From: Streptomyces niger
GTDB taxonomy: Bacteria > Actinomycetota > Actinomycetes > Streptomycetales > Streptomycetaceae
DNA length: 64,000 nt
Direction: 5' to 3'
NCBI RefSeq assembly: GCF_000718305.1
Contig: NZ_JOFQ01000001.1
Span: 186,001-250,000 of the forward strand
The first letter of the stretch is position 1. Each line of letters begins with the position of its first letter. The position numbers and the translations under genes were made by a program. The notes under the pieces were generated by a model. It did no database searches and had not been told where the DNA came from. It saw only the letters and a program-made list of their open reading frames with translations. This document shows, piece by piece, positions 42,715 through 52,500 of this stretch.

Positions 42715-44910
42715 GTGACCCGCACACGGAAGCTGACAGCAGCCATCGGGGCCGCCCTCGCCCTGACGGTGGGATCGTCGCTGACGCCGCAGTGGACACC
42801 GGCGACGGCGGCCGAATCCGATGAGGCCCCCGGCGCGCCCGGGGCCGCCCCGTCGACGGCCCGTCCGCCCGCGGACAAGACCGGTTTCGGTACGAGTTAC
42901 GGAACGTCCGGCAAGACGTGGTTCACCCTTCAGGGCGGACGCCTGGGAGAGGTGTACTACCCGACCCTGGACATGCCCAACGTGCGCGAGCTCGGCTTCG
43001 TGATCACGGACGGGAAGGGCTTCGCCGTCCGTGCCGACGAGGCATCCCGCAAGGTCACCCGGCTCTCCGATCCGCAGAGCCCGACCTACCGGACCGTGGC
43101 CACGGACAAGGACGGCCGCTGGCGGCTGACGACCACCTACGTCACCGACCCCGACCGTTCCGCCGTCCAGGCCGATGTCGAGTTCGAGTCGCTGACCGGC
43201 CGTCCGTACCAGGTGTACGCGCTCTACGATCCGGCCCTGAGCAACTACGGTGCCGACGACTCCGGCCGTACGGAGGGCGGCGCTCTGGTCGCCTCCGACG
43301 ACCGGACCGCCAGCGCACTGGTGGCCTCCACGGGCTTCACCGCCACCTCCAGCGGCTACCTGGGGGCCAGCGACGGCTGGACGGACCTGCTGCGGGACCG
43401 GCGGATGGACTGGACGTACGGCTCCGCGTCGAAGGGCAATGTCGTCCAGACCGGCCGGACCACGCTCACCGGACTCGGCGACCGCCGCCGCACCACCCTC
43501 GCCCTCGGCTTCGGCCCGGACGCCACCCGGGCGTTGAGGACGGCGAACACCTCGGCCGGCACCGGGTTCGAGCGCGTTTCGGCAGCCTATGCGGCCGGCT
43601 GGCACCGCTACTTGTCCGGGTTGCGCCGCCCGCCGGAGGCCCTGCGTACCGAGCGGGAACGGCAGGCGTACCGGGTGTCGGCGATGGTGCTGGCGGCGAC
43701 CGAGGACAAGACCCACCGCGGCGCGTTCGTCGCCTCGCCCTCCATGCCGTGGTCGGGCAAGGAGGAACCGGACACCAGCGGCTACAACGCGGTCTGGGCG
43801 CGCGACCTGTACCAGGTGGGCACCGCCCTGATCGCCGTCGGGGACCGGGCGGGGGCCGAGCGGGCGCTGGACTTCCTCTTCGAGAAGCAGCAGAGGCAGG
43901 ACGGCTCCTTCCCGCAGAAGTCCGCGACCGACGGCACGCCCATCTGGACGGGCATCCAGCTCGACCAGGTCGCCTTCCCGGTCCTCCTCGCCGACCAGCT
44001 CGGCCGTACCGACGCGAAGACCTGGTCGCATGTGAAGCGGGCCGCGGACTTCATCGTGGGCTATTCCAAGGACGGACACACCGCTCCCTGGTCGGAGCAG
44101 GAGCGGTGGGAGAACCAGAGCGGCTACTCGCCGGCCACCATCGCCAGTGAGATCGCCGGCCTGGTCACCGCCGCGAAAATCGCCGAAGCCAACGGCGACA
44201 CCGACTCCGCGCAGCGGTATCTGGACACCGCCGACGCCTGGCAGCGCAAGGTCAAGGACTGGACGGTGACGCACAACGGCCCGTACTCCACCAAGCCGTA
44301 CTTCCTGCAGCTGACCAAGGACGGCAATCCCGACGCCGGCACCACGTACGACGTGAGCAACGGCGGCCCCGCCGACGCCGATCAGCGCACCATCGTCGAC
44401 CCCAGCTTCCTGGAACTCGTACGGCTGGGCGTGCTGCCGGCCGACGACCCGGACATCGTCCACAGCCTGAAGGTCGTCGACGAGCAGCTCGGCTTCGACA
44501 CCCCGAACGGCCGCTTCTGGTACCGCGGTTCCTTCGACGGCTACGGCGAGACCGCCGACGGCAGCCCGTGGTTCATCTCCCAGCCGGGCGACGGCCGCAC
44601 CCACGGCCGCGGCTGGCCACTCCTCAACGGTGAACGCGGCGAGTACGACCTGGTCGCCGACGACCCGGCCGGGGCGCGCGAACAGCTCGCCGCGATGGCA
44701 CGTACCACGAACTCCGGCTATCTGATGGCCGAACAGGTCTGGGACGACAAGGCCCCCGCCGGCTTCACCCCCGGGACCGGCACCACCTCCGCGACGCCCC
44801 TGGCCTGGACGCACGCCCAGTACCTCCGGCTCGCCGTCAACCTCGCCGACGGCCACCTCACCGAGCAGCCGCCCCTCGTCGCCTGCCGCTACACCGACCG
44901 CTGCGACTGA
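42715..44910 (+). CDS. Secreted GH15 glucoamylase/glucodextranase-like enzyme
   Basis: The 731-residue protein has an N-terminal signal (residues 1-32) and an N-terminal beta domain (about 45-270) then a GH15 catalytic domain. Catalytic glutamates are likely E in SEQERWENQSGYSP (general acid) and E in YLMAEQVWD (base), as in Arthrobacter glucodextranase; SGYNAVWARDLYQVG is the substrate-binding start. It cleaves alpha-1,4 or alpha-1,6 glucan ends. The GTG start at 42715 has GGAG upstream. It lies 55 bases after the first glycosidase and shares its promoter; a strong terminator follows. Confidence 0.9.
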   Translation: MTRTRKLTAAIGAALALTVGSSLTPQWTPATAAESDEAPGAPGAAPSTARPPADKTGFGTSYGTSGKTWFTLQGGRLGEVYYPTLDMPNVRELGFVITDGKGFAVRADEASRKVTRLSDPQSPTYRTVATDKDGRWRLTTTYVTDPDRSAVQADVEFESLTGRPYQVYALYDPALSNYGADDSGRTEGGALVASDDRTASALVASTGFTATSSGYLGASDGWTDLLRDRRMDWTYGSASKGNVVQTGRTTLTGLGDRRRTTLALGFGPDATRALRTANTSAGTGFERVSAAYAAGWHRYLSGLRRPPEALRTERERQAYRVSAMVLAATEDKTHRGAFVASPSMPWSGKEEPDTSGYNAVWARDLYQVGTALIAVGDRAGAERALDFLFEKQQRQDGSFPQKSATDGTPIWTGIQLDQVAFPVLLADQLGRTDAKTWSHVKRAADFIVGYSKDGHTAPWSEQERWENQSGYSPATIASEIAGLVTAAKIAEANGDTDSAQRYLDTADAWQRKVKDWTVTHNGPYSTKPYFLQLTKDGNPDAGTTYDVSNGGPADADQRTIVDPSFLELVRLGVLPADDPDIVHSLKVVDEQLGFDTPNGRFWYRGSFDGYGETADGSPWFISQPGDGRTHGRGWPLLNGERGEYDLVADDPAGAREQLAAMARTTNSGYLMAEQVWDDKAPAGFTPGTGTTSATPLAWTHAQYLRLAVNLADGHLTEQPPLVACRYTDRCD

Positions 44911-44972
44911 CTCACCGGAGACCTCGGGCGTTCGCTGTGGAGTGACGGGACAACGCGTGGTCCAGGGTGGTG

Positions 44973-45015
44973 CGTCGTCCCTCCGCCTGTCCGACGGGCA
45001 GGCGGAGGGACGACG
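44973..45015. terminator. 17-bp perfect stem terminator after the glycosidase operon
   Basis: CGTCGTCCCTCCGCCTG (44973-44989) and CAGGCGGAGGGACGACG (44999-45015) are perfect arms, extended by CC/GG inside a U-G wobble to leave a 3-base loop. It lies between convergent genes and can end transcripts from both sides. Confidence 0.85.
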
Positions 45016-45062
45016 TTGACCGTCCCGTTCCGTATCCGGACGCCGCCGGTCTGCTGAACCGG

Positions 45063-45311
45063 CTACTCGTTCGGCGCCCCGGCCGCCACCACGTTCTGAG
45101 TGGTGAGATCGACACGCAGCTCCCCGGAGCCGGCCTCCGGCTCGAACTCGGACTGCAGTATGTCCAGCTTTCCTTTGTCCAGCCCTTCATCCACCACCGC
45201 GAACACTTCTTCCCGTGTACACGGCCGGGTGGCACCACTCGTCGCGTCATACGTCTCGTGCACATGCACAACGCGACCGTTTTCCTTGTCGTAGACGAAG
45301 TACCTCGGCAT
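45063..45311 (-). CDS. Small unrecognised protein (82 aa)
   Basis: The 82-residue product begins MPRYFVYDKENGRVVHVHE and is acidic toward the C-terminus, with no membrane segment. AAGGA lies about 7 bases before the ATG. It sits 18 bases after the 115-residue gene on the same strand, so they form an operon. GC and codon use are lower than in flanking genes. The beta-strand-rich N-terminus suggests a small folded protein, but no known family is recognised. Confidence 0.6.
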   Translation of the reverse strand: MPRYFVYDKENGRVVHVHETYDATSGATRPCTREEVFAVVDEGLDKGKLDILQSEFEPEAGSGELRVDLTTQNVVAAGAPNE

Positions 45312-45329
45312 TGGTTTCCTTTTCAAGCG

Positions 45330-45677
45330 TCATGGATTGGTGATGACAATGCCGCAACCCATGGCGTCAATGTCAGGTCCGAATGTGCGCATCCTGAAGG
45401 TGACAGTCCGGCCGAAGCGAACGATTGCTGAATCGTGGACGTTGCTGAAGGCACCGGATGCCCCCCAGTGGTCACCTCCGAAAACCTGAGTGTTCGTTCG
45501 ATTTCCGTCGATAAAAGGTATGTCGATCACGACGGCGTTGTCCCGGTCGAATTGAATTCGCGGGTCGAGCATCGTGATCGAACCCCATGCCACGAATGTG
45601 GTGGCTGCCCCCAGGTCGATGGTGACGGACCTGCTGGCTGGTGAGTTCACGAACAGTTGCCTGGTCGCGGCCGCCAT
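45330..45677 (-). CDS. Small unrecognised beta-rich protein (115 aa)
   Basis: The 115-residue product starts at ATG 45677, five bases after GGGAGG, and the longer frame to 45776 is rejected for that reason. It is rich in short beta-prone stretches (RSVTIDLGAATTFVAWGS; NAVVIDIPFIDG; SAIVRFGRTVTFRMRTFG), like a small beta-sandwich. No signal peptide is present, and GC is lower than in the genome. It may be a phage- or lectin-like protein, but I cannot name a family. Confidence 0.65.
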   Translation of the reverse strand: MAAATRQLFVNSPASRSVTIDLGAATTFVAWGSITMLDPRIQFDRDNAVVIDIPFIDGNRTNTQVFGGDHWGASGAFSNVHDSAIVRFGRTVTFRMRTFGPDIDAMGCGIVITNP

Positions 45678-45966
45678 TCTTGCCTCCCCTGAGCTGTAGG
45701 GCCAGAAGGGCCCGAAGCTGATGGATTCCGTGTCGTCATGGGTTGGGCACGGTTCGGCGAACGTACATACGAACACCCTCCCCGGGCCATGCGACGGCTA
45801 TCGGCGCTGCGGAATCGACGGCACACGCGTTCCCGGCAAGCCGAAAATCACCGTGCTGGAAGGCTGCTCCTCCCTCTCCGAAAAGTCAACGGCATCGAGT
45901 GAGGTATGAGCGACCCCGCCGAATACGGAATTAAATCTTCTGCCTGCCGCCTGTGAGGGAAGTGAC

Positions 45967-46134
45967 GTGAATTACCAGTTATTCGTGGCACAGCACGGCA
46001 TACCGCGTACGCCGCCGGCCGGGCGGGAGGCTCCGCCCATGTCGCCGCGCGCGAACTCATCTGTACGTCGCGACGGCGCCCTGCAATGGGTGATCGATGA
46101 GGCGGCCAGGGCGTCAGGGGCTACCGCAGCGTGA
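45967..46134 (+). CDS. Possible small ORF (55 aa), bldA codon
   Basis: A GTG frame of 55 residues is preceded by GAGGGAAGTGAC and ends overlapping the next small frame (GTGA). It holds a TTA codon, the rare Leu codon that needs bldA tRNA in Streptomyces. Codon bias is weaker than in sure genes. No homology is recognised. Confidence 0.3.
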   Translation: MNYQLFVAQHGIPRTPPAGREAPPMSPRANSSVRRDGALQWVIDEAARASGATAA

Positions 46135-46304
46135 CCCGCCAGCAGGAGGCCACCGCACCGGGCGCGCCGCGTGAGGTGGATCTCCCGTGGATGTGCCTCG
46201 TCGGCTACGTCGCCAACGATGCTGAACACGTGCGGGAGCCCCCGGCAACCGCGGCCACGAACGCATCGCGCTCGGCAGTCCTGACCGTCACCCGCAGCGC
46301 CTGA
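46131..46304 (+). CDS. Possible small ORF (57 aa), coupled to the preceding
   Basis: A GTG frame of 57 residues begins on the last bases of the preceding small frame (GTGA overlap) and has moderate GC3 bias. It has no domain, signal or membrane segment that I can identify. Both frames could instead be remnants of one broken gene. Confidence 0.25.
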   Translation: MTRQQEATAPGAPREVDLPWMCLVGYVANDAEHVREPPATAATNASRSAVLTVTRSA

Positions 46305-46483
46305 CGCAGAAGCCCCGCCTCAGGCGTCCCGGTTGTCGGTTTCGATGTTCCGTGACTCTCCGACGGGCGGGTGGCCGCAGCTCCGTCGAAGACGGGTCAT
46401 GCTCGCCGGCCGCTCCGCCGGGACATGGAACACCGCAAAGAGGGAAACTCCCTCGGGCCCGCAGGGGATGCCGGATGCCCCGG

Positions 46484-47218
46484 TCATCGAGATTCCCGCC
46501 CTGCGCCAGCGCGGCGCCCGGCCCTCCCGTCGGCGCGGACCACGCTCCGGGAGCGGTAGACGACGTACGGGCGGACGAGGTAGCCCAGGGGCGCGCTGAA
46601 GGCGTGGACGAGGCGGCTGAACGGCCACAGTGCGAACAGCGCCATCGCGAGTACGGCGTGCAGTTGGTAGATGACCGGGGCGTGCGCCATCGCGGGCACG
46701 TCCGGTTCGAGGAAGAACAGGCTGCGGAACCACACCGACACCCCGCGTCGGTAGTCGTAGGAGTCCGCCGCGGCCCCGCTGACGGTGGCGGCCAGGCCGG
46801 CCAGCAGGACGAGGGTGAGCAGGGGGTGGACGATGCGGTCGCTGCGGCTGGTGGCCTGGCGCACCGCGCGGACCCGCAGCCTGCGGAAGAGGAGGACGGC
46901 CAGTCCGGCCGTGGTGGCGATGCCGGCCGCGCCGCCGACCAGCAGGGCGTTGGCGTGGTAGAGCTCGTGGCTGACGTGCAGCCGGTCGGTGAGGCTCTCG
47001 GGAACGAGCAGGCCGGCGACGTGTCCGGCGGCGACGAAGAACAGGCCGTAGTGGAAGAGCGGCCCGCCGATGCCCAGCAGGCGGCTCTCGTGGAGCTGGC
47101 TGGAGCGGGTGGTGAAGCCGAAGCGGTCGTAGTGGTAGCGCCATGCGGTGCCGGCGATCAGGACGACGAGGACGAGGTAGGGGCAGACGCCCCACAGGGC
47201 GATGTTCAGGTGGGTCAC
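46484..47218 (-). CDS. narI: Respiratory nitrate reductase gamma subunit (cytochrome b)
   Basis: The 244-residue protein anchors NarGH to the membrane and takes electrons from menaquinol through two hemes b. Five hydrophobic segments are visible, with histidine ligands placed near PLFHYGLFFVAAGH and APVIYQLHA. The GTG start at 47218 overlaps the narJ stop by 4 bp (GTGA). It is the last gene of the narGHJI operon. Confidence 0.94.
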   Translation of the reverse strand: MTHLNIALWGVCPYLVLVVLIAGTAWRYHYDRFGFTTRSSQLHESRLLGIGGPLFHYGLFFVAAGHVAGLLVPESLTDRLHVSHELYHANALLVGGAAGIATTAGLAVLLFRRLRVRAVRQATSRSDRIVHPLLTLVLLAGLAATVSGAAADSYDYRRGVSVWFRSLFFLEPDVPAMAHAPVIYQLHAVLAMALFALWPFSRLVHAFSAPLGYLVRPYVVYRSRSVVRADGRAGRRAGAGRESR

Positions 47219-47835
47219 CGGCGGGTTCCTTGGGTGACGTGGCCGTGCTGGGCGGGGAAGGGTTCCAGGCCGACGGTCTCGGCCGGCGGCCCGTTGCGGG
47301 CGATCCTGAGCGCTTCTTCGCGGCTGGCGGGAGACGGCCCGGGCAGGGTGCCGCAGACGGCCTCCAGGACGTCGGCGTACGGGCTGCGGTGGGCGATGAG
47401 CGCGTAGCGGAGCACCTCGATGGCGGGCCGGTGGGCGGCGAGCAGACGCAGGCCGGGCTCGGGGCTGCGCGCGGCGAATTCCAGCATCAGCGGCAGGAAG
47501 TCCGGCAGCTCGTCCTCCGGTGGCAGCCAGCCGTGGGCGCGGTAGTGGTCCTTGAGGCGGGCCAGGGAGGCGCCGCGGCGGCGGGTGTCGCCGTCGGTGT
47601 AGTAGGTCAGGTGGAGGGAGCGGCGGCGGCTGCGGTCGAAGGTGGCGACGTATTGCGTGGCCAGTGCGAGCGGTTCGGCGGACCGCAGCGTGCCGCAGCA
47701 GCGCGCGAGCAGTGCGCTCTCGGCGCCCCGGACGTGGCGTACGGCGTCGTGGACGGTTGCCAGGCGGTGCGGCCAGTCGTCGCCGGGGTAGCACAGCAGC
47801 AGGGAGGCGGCCTGGTGGACGACGGGTGCGGTCAC
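47215..47835 (-). CDS. narJ: Nitrate reductase assembly chaperone
   Basis: The 206-residue NarJ protein is a dedicated chaperone that inserts the molybdenum cofactor into NarG before membrane docking. It is helical with the family signature in HLTYYTDGDTRRRGASL and LPDFLPLMLEFAA. The GTG at 47835 overlaps narH by 4 bp and it overlaps narI by 4 bp, so the chain is tightly coupled. Confidence 0.92.
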   Translation of the reverse strand: MTAPVVHQAASLLLCYPGDDWPHRLATVHDAVRHVRGAESALLARCCGTLRSAEPLALATQYVATFDRSRRRSLHLTYYTDGDTRRRGASLARLKDHYRAHGWLPPEDELPDFLPLMLEFAARSPEPGLRLLAAHRPAIEVLRYALIAHRSPYADVLEAVCGTLPGPSPASREEALRIARNGPPAETVGLEPFPAQHGHVTQGTRR

Positions 47836-49472
47836 TGTTCCTGCCCTCCGGCCCGCTTCGGGAAGAGGCCTGCGGGGCGGCCCTTGCCGTTCCAGTTGAG
47901 CAGGTTGACCCGGCCGGCCGTGGCGCTGCCGGCGGGGGTGGGTCCGGTGTCCGGCGGGGCGTGGAAGGAGTCGGGGTCGTAGCCGCCGGGCATCATGCCG
48001 GGCCCGCCCTCGGCTTCCAGGCTGCAGCCGCCGAGGTCCACGTCTCCGGGCGCCGGAGCCTGGTAGCTGGTGGGGATGACGTAGCGCTCGTCGTACTTGG
48101 CCAGCGCCAGCAGCCGGTACATCGCGGTCAGGGAGCGTTCGTCCATGCCGACGGCGCGGGCGATGCCGGGGTCCGGTTCCTCGCCGAGGTTGCTGCGCCG
48201 CATGTGGGCGCGCATGGCCGCCAGCCGGCACAGCGCGGCCTCGACGGGCGCGTGATCGCCGGCGGTGAAGAGTTCGGCGAGGTAGCCGAGCGGGATGCGC
48301 AGCGAGTCGATGGCGCCGAACAGGGCCGCCGGGTCCTCGCCGTCGTGGCCGGTGGTGGTGAGGGCGTCGACGATCGGTGAGAGGGGCGGGATGTACCAGA
48401 CCATCGGGAGGGTGCGGTACTCCGGGTGCAGCGGCAGGGCCACCTTGTACCGGCTGATCAGGTCGCGTACCGGGGAGCGCCGGGCGGCCTCGATCCAGTC
48501 GTGCGGGATGCCGGACTCCTCCGCCGCGCGCACCACCTCGGGGTCCTCGGGATCGAGGAAGCAGCCCAACTGCGCCTCGTAGAGGTCCCGTTCATCGGCG
48601 ACGGCCGCGGCGGCGCCCGCCTTCTCGGGGTCGTAGAGCATGACGCCGAGGTAGCGCAGCCGGCCCACGCAGGTCTCCGAGCAGACGGTCGGCTCGCCCG
48701 CCTCGATGCGGGGGTAGCAGAAGGTGCACTTCTCGGCCTTGCCGGTGCGGTGGTTGAAGTAGACCTTCTTGTACGGGCAGCCGGACACGCACATCCGCCA
48801 GCCGCGGCAACGGTCCTGGTCGACGAGGACGATGCCGTCCTCGATGCGCTTGTAGAGCGCCCCGGACGGGCAGACGGCGACACACGACGGGTTGAGGCAG
48901 TGCTCGCAGATCCGGGGCAGGTAAAACATGAACGCCTGCTCGTACTCCAGCCGCACGGTGTCGTTCATCTTGCGCAGGACCGGGTCGTCGGCGAGGTGCT
49001 CGGGGCCGCCGCCGAGGTCGTCGTCCCAGTTGGGCCCCCAGGTGATGTCGGTGGGCGCGCCGTCGACGAGGGAGCGGGGCGGCGCGGTCGGCAGGTCGTC
49101 GCCGAGCGGGGCGGTGGTGAGGTTCTCGTAGTCGTAGGTCCAGGGTTGGTAGTAGTCGTCGAGGGTCGGCAGTTCAGGGTTGGCGAAGAGGCGGGCCAGC
49201 CGGCGGGCGCGGCCGCCGGTGCGCGGGACCAGGCGCCCGTGTTTGAGCTTCCAGCCGCCCTGCCATTTCTCCTGGTCCTCGTAACCGCGGGGGTATCCCT
49301 GGCCGGGCCGGGTCTCGACGTTGTTGAACCAGACGTATTCGGTACCGGTGCGGTTGGTCCAGGTCTGTTTGCAGGTGACCGAGCAGGTGTGGCAGCCGAT
49401 GCACTTGTCGAGGTTCATCACCATGGCCACCTGGGCCATGACGCGCTGGGGGGTGGCGTTGCCGCGGGGCAT
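47832..49472 (-). CDS. narH: Respiratory nitrate reductase beta subunit (iron-sulfur)
   Basis: The 546-residue protein carries electrons from NarI to NarG. Cluster motifs are CIGCHTCSVTCKQTW, CEHCLNPSCVAVCPSGA, and CRGWRMCVSGCPYKK, in which Trp replaces a Cys as in NarH, giving a [3Fe-4S] cluster; a later CTFCYPR region completes the set. The ATG at 49472 has GGAG 7 bases upstream. The in-frame opening through narG to 53015 is an artefact. A 44-base gap follows narG. Confidence 0.95.
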   Translation of the reverse strand: MPRGNATPQRVMAQVAMVMNLDKCIGCHTCSVTCKQTWTNRTGTEYVWFNNVETRPGQGYPRGYEDQEKWQGGWKLKHGRLVPRTGGRARRLARLFANPELPTLDDYYQPWTYDYENLTTAPLGDDLPTAPPRSLVDGAPTDITWGPNWDDDLGGGPEHLADDPVLRKMNDTVRLEYEQAFMFYLPRICEHCLNPSCVAVCPSGALYKRIEDGIVLVDQDRCRGWRMCVSGCPYKKVYFNHRTGKAEKCTFCYPRIEAGEPTVCSETCVGRLRYLGVMLYDPEKAGAAAAVADERDLYEAQLGCFLDPEDPEVVRAAEESGIPHDWIEAARRSPVRDLISRYKVALPLHPEYRTLPMVWYIPPLSPIVDALTTTGHDGEDPAALFGAIDSLRIPLGYLAELFTAGDHAPVEAALCRLAAMRAHMRRSNLGEEPDPGIARAVGMDERSLTAMYRLLALAKYDERYVIPTSYQAPAPGDVDLGGCSLEAEGGPGMMPGGYDPDSFHAPPDTGPTPAGSATAGRVNLLNWNGKGRPAGLFPKRAGGQEQ

Positions 49473-49516
49473 GTCAGGACTCCACGTCGAGGGGACGTCG
49501 TCGGTGGGGCGGGTCG

Positions 49517-52500
49517 TCAGTAGGTCACGTGCTGGGAGCGGCGGCGGATCGTGGTCACCGCGTCGCGCTGGTTCCCGGTCGGGCCGTGGTAGTTGGGGGC
49601 GAAGGACTGCTGGGCGTAGCCGCCGATGAGGTGGGTCGGCTTGATGAGCAGCTTGGTCAGGGCGTTGTGCACGCCGCCGCGCCGGCCGGTCGCCTCGGAC
49701 TTGGGCACGTTCACCAGACGCTCCTGCACGTGGTACATGAAGACCGTGCCGGCCGGCATCCGGTGCGAGACGACGGCGCGGGCGACGACCACGCCGTTGG
49801 CGTTGACGGCCTCGATCCAGTCGTTGTCCGCGACGCCGATGGCGGCGGCGTCCTCCACGCCGAGCCAGATGACCGGGCCGCCGCGGGCGAGGGTCTGCAT
49901 CAGCAGGTTCTCCTGGTACTCGGAGTGGATGGACCACTTCGAGTGCGGGGTGAGGTAGCGGACGGTGACGGCGCGTCCGTCTCCCTCGGTGTCGGCGGCG
50001 GTGGGCTCTCCCAGGGCCGCCAGGTTCAACGGTGGTCGGTAGACGGGGAGTTGCTCGCCGAACTCGGCCATCCAGTCGTGGTCGAGGTAGAAGTGCTGGC
50101 GACCGGTGAGGGTGTGCCAGGGCTTCTTGTGCTCGGTGTTGACGGTGAACGGCGAGTAGCGGCGGTCGGGCGCCTCCTTGCCGGACCATTCGAAGCTGGT
50201 GCCGACCTGGACGGGCCGGTCCTGGGTGTCGGAGAAGACCACCCGGCGTTCGGAGGCCGTCAGGCCCAGCTCCGCGAGGCCGGAGCCCGGGCCGCAACGG
50301 TCGGCGAGCCGGTCGAATCCCTCGGCGGCGAGCCGGCCGTTGGTGGTGCCGGACAGGGCGAGGATCGCCTCGCAGAACTTGACGTCGGTGTCGAGCAGCG
50401 GCCGGCCGTCCGCCACTCCCCCGTCGGCGGTTCCGCACCGCGTGGCCAGCCAGTCGGCCTCCGGCCCCGGGTGCACGGTGACGCCCTTGACGCTCATGCC
50501 GTGTTCCTCGGCGAGCGGTCCGAGGGTGGCGATGCGCTCGCCGAGGGCGGTGTAGTCGCGTTCGACGAGGGTCACCTTCGGTGCGTTGACGCCCGGTTGC
50601 GGTGGTGGTCCGCCGGCCCGCCAGTCGGCGGCGCGCCCGCCGGGCTGGGCGGCTTCGTCCGGAGTGTCGTGCGCCAGCGCGGTGGCGACCAGGTCGTACG
50701 CGGTGTCCAGCCGGCCCTTCGCGAGCTCGGCGACCTTGCGGGCCAGGCCGTGGAAGATCTCGAAGTCGGTGCGGGCCTGCCAGGGCGGGCTGATCGCGGG
50801 TGTGAAGGCGTGCACGTAGGGGTGCATGTCGGTGCTGGAGAGGTCGTGCTTCTCGTACCAGGTGGCGGCCGGCAGGACGAGGTCGGCGAAGAGCGTGGTG
50901 GAGGTCATCCGGAAGTCGAGGGCGAGCAGCAGGTCGAGCTTGCCGCGCGGCGCCTCCTCGCGCCAGGTCAGCTCGCGGGGGCGGTCCTCGGCCGCCGCCT
51001 CTTCGGCGCCGGCGTTGTCGCGGGCTCCCAGCAGATGGCGCAGGAAGTATTCGTTGCCCTTGGCCGAGGAGCCGATGAGGTTGGCCCGCCAGACGGTGAG
51101 GACGCGTGGCCAGTTTGCGGGGTCGTCGGGGTCCTCGCAGGCGAATTGCAGCTCTCCGGAGGCGAGCCGGCCGGCCACCCAGCGGTCGGGTTCCTGTCCG
51201 CTCTCGCGCACCGCGCGGCCCAGGTCGAGCGGGTTGGCGCCGAAGGTGGGCGCTGACGGCAGCCAGCCCTGCCGCGCCGACCGGGCGACCAGGTCGGCGG
51301 TGTGCCGTCCGGCAAAGGTGCCGCGACCGGTGGGCGAGGCCAGTGCGTCGGCCGGGTAGGACTCGTAGCGCCACTGGTCGGCGTGCAGGTACCAGTACGG
51401 CGTGCCGGCCATCTGCCGGGACGGGCGCACCCAGTCGGCGGCCGTCGCGAGCTGCTGCCAGCCGGTGTACGGGCGGACCTTCTCCTGGCCGACGTAGTGG
51501 GCCCAGCCGCCGCCGTTGACGCCCTGGCAGCCGGTCAGGATGAGCAGGGAGAGGAAGGCACGGTAGATGGTGTCGGAGTGGAACCAGTGGTTGGTGCCGG
51601 CGCCCATCACGATCATCGAGCGGCCGCGGGTCTGCTCGGCGGTGCGCGCGAACTCCCGCGCCACGCGCTCCGCCGCCGCGGCCGGCACCGAGGTGATCTC
51701 CTCCTGCCAGGCCGGGGTGCAGGGCTGCGAGGCGTCGTCGTAGCCGGTGGGCCACTGCCCCGGCAGGCCCTCGCGGCCGACGCCGTAGCGGGCCAGCAGC
51801 AGGTCGAAGACGGTGGTGACCGGGCGACCGCCGATCTCCCGGGTCGGCACGCCGCGCACCACCGTGCCGTTCGGTGTGTCGAAGCGGGGCAGGACGACTT
51901 CCGCGTCCGGGCCGCCGTGCCGGTGGAAGGAGAGCAGCGGGTCGACGCCGTCCAGGTCCAGGTTCCAGCGGCCCTCGCCGCCCTTGGCCCAGCGGTCGCC
52001 GAGGGTGCCCTTCGGTGCGACGACGTCGTCGGTGTCGGCATCGACCAGTACCGGCATCCAGGCCCGTACCTCCGGCACGGCGTCGGTGGCGATGCCCAGG
52101 TCGGCCGCGGTGACGAACTTGCCCGGGACGTACCGGCCGTCCTCGTGCTCCTCCAGCGCGACCAGGAAGGGCAGGTCGGTGAACTGCTTGACGTACTCGG
52201 TGAAGTAGGGCACCTGCCGGCGGACGAAGAACTCGGTGAGCACGACGTGGCCCATCGCCATGGCCAGCGCGCCGTCGGTGCCGGGGTGCGGATGCATCCA
52301 CTCGTCGGCGAACTTGGTGGCGTCCGAATAGTCCGGGGAGATCACCACGACCTTCTGGCCGCGGTAGCGCGCCTCGGCCATCCAGTGCGCGTCCGGCGTC
52401 CGCGTCACCGGCACGTTCGAGCCCCACAGCATCAGGTAGGCCGCGTCCCACCAGTCGCCGGACTCGGGTACGTCGGTCTGGTCGCCGAAGACCTGCGGGG

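Larger units (their letters stand above)
45678..46483. other. Low-GC gap with weak small frames
   Basis: The 806 bases between the 115-residue gene and narI are lower in GC than the genome and contain no long gene. Two short GTGA-coupled frames (45967 and 46131) are annotated separately at low confidence. The last ~180 bases before narI's stop appear empty. The area may be degraded accessory DNA. Confidence 0.5.

Noticed and set aside
45972..46229. 85-residue minus-strand frame in the low-GC gap
   Set aside because: Poor codon bias and no ribosome site; competing plus-strand small frames are slightly better.
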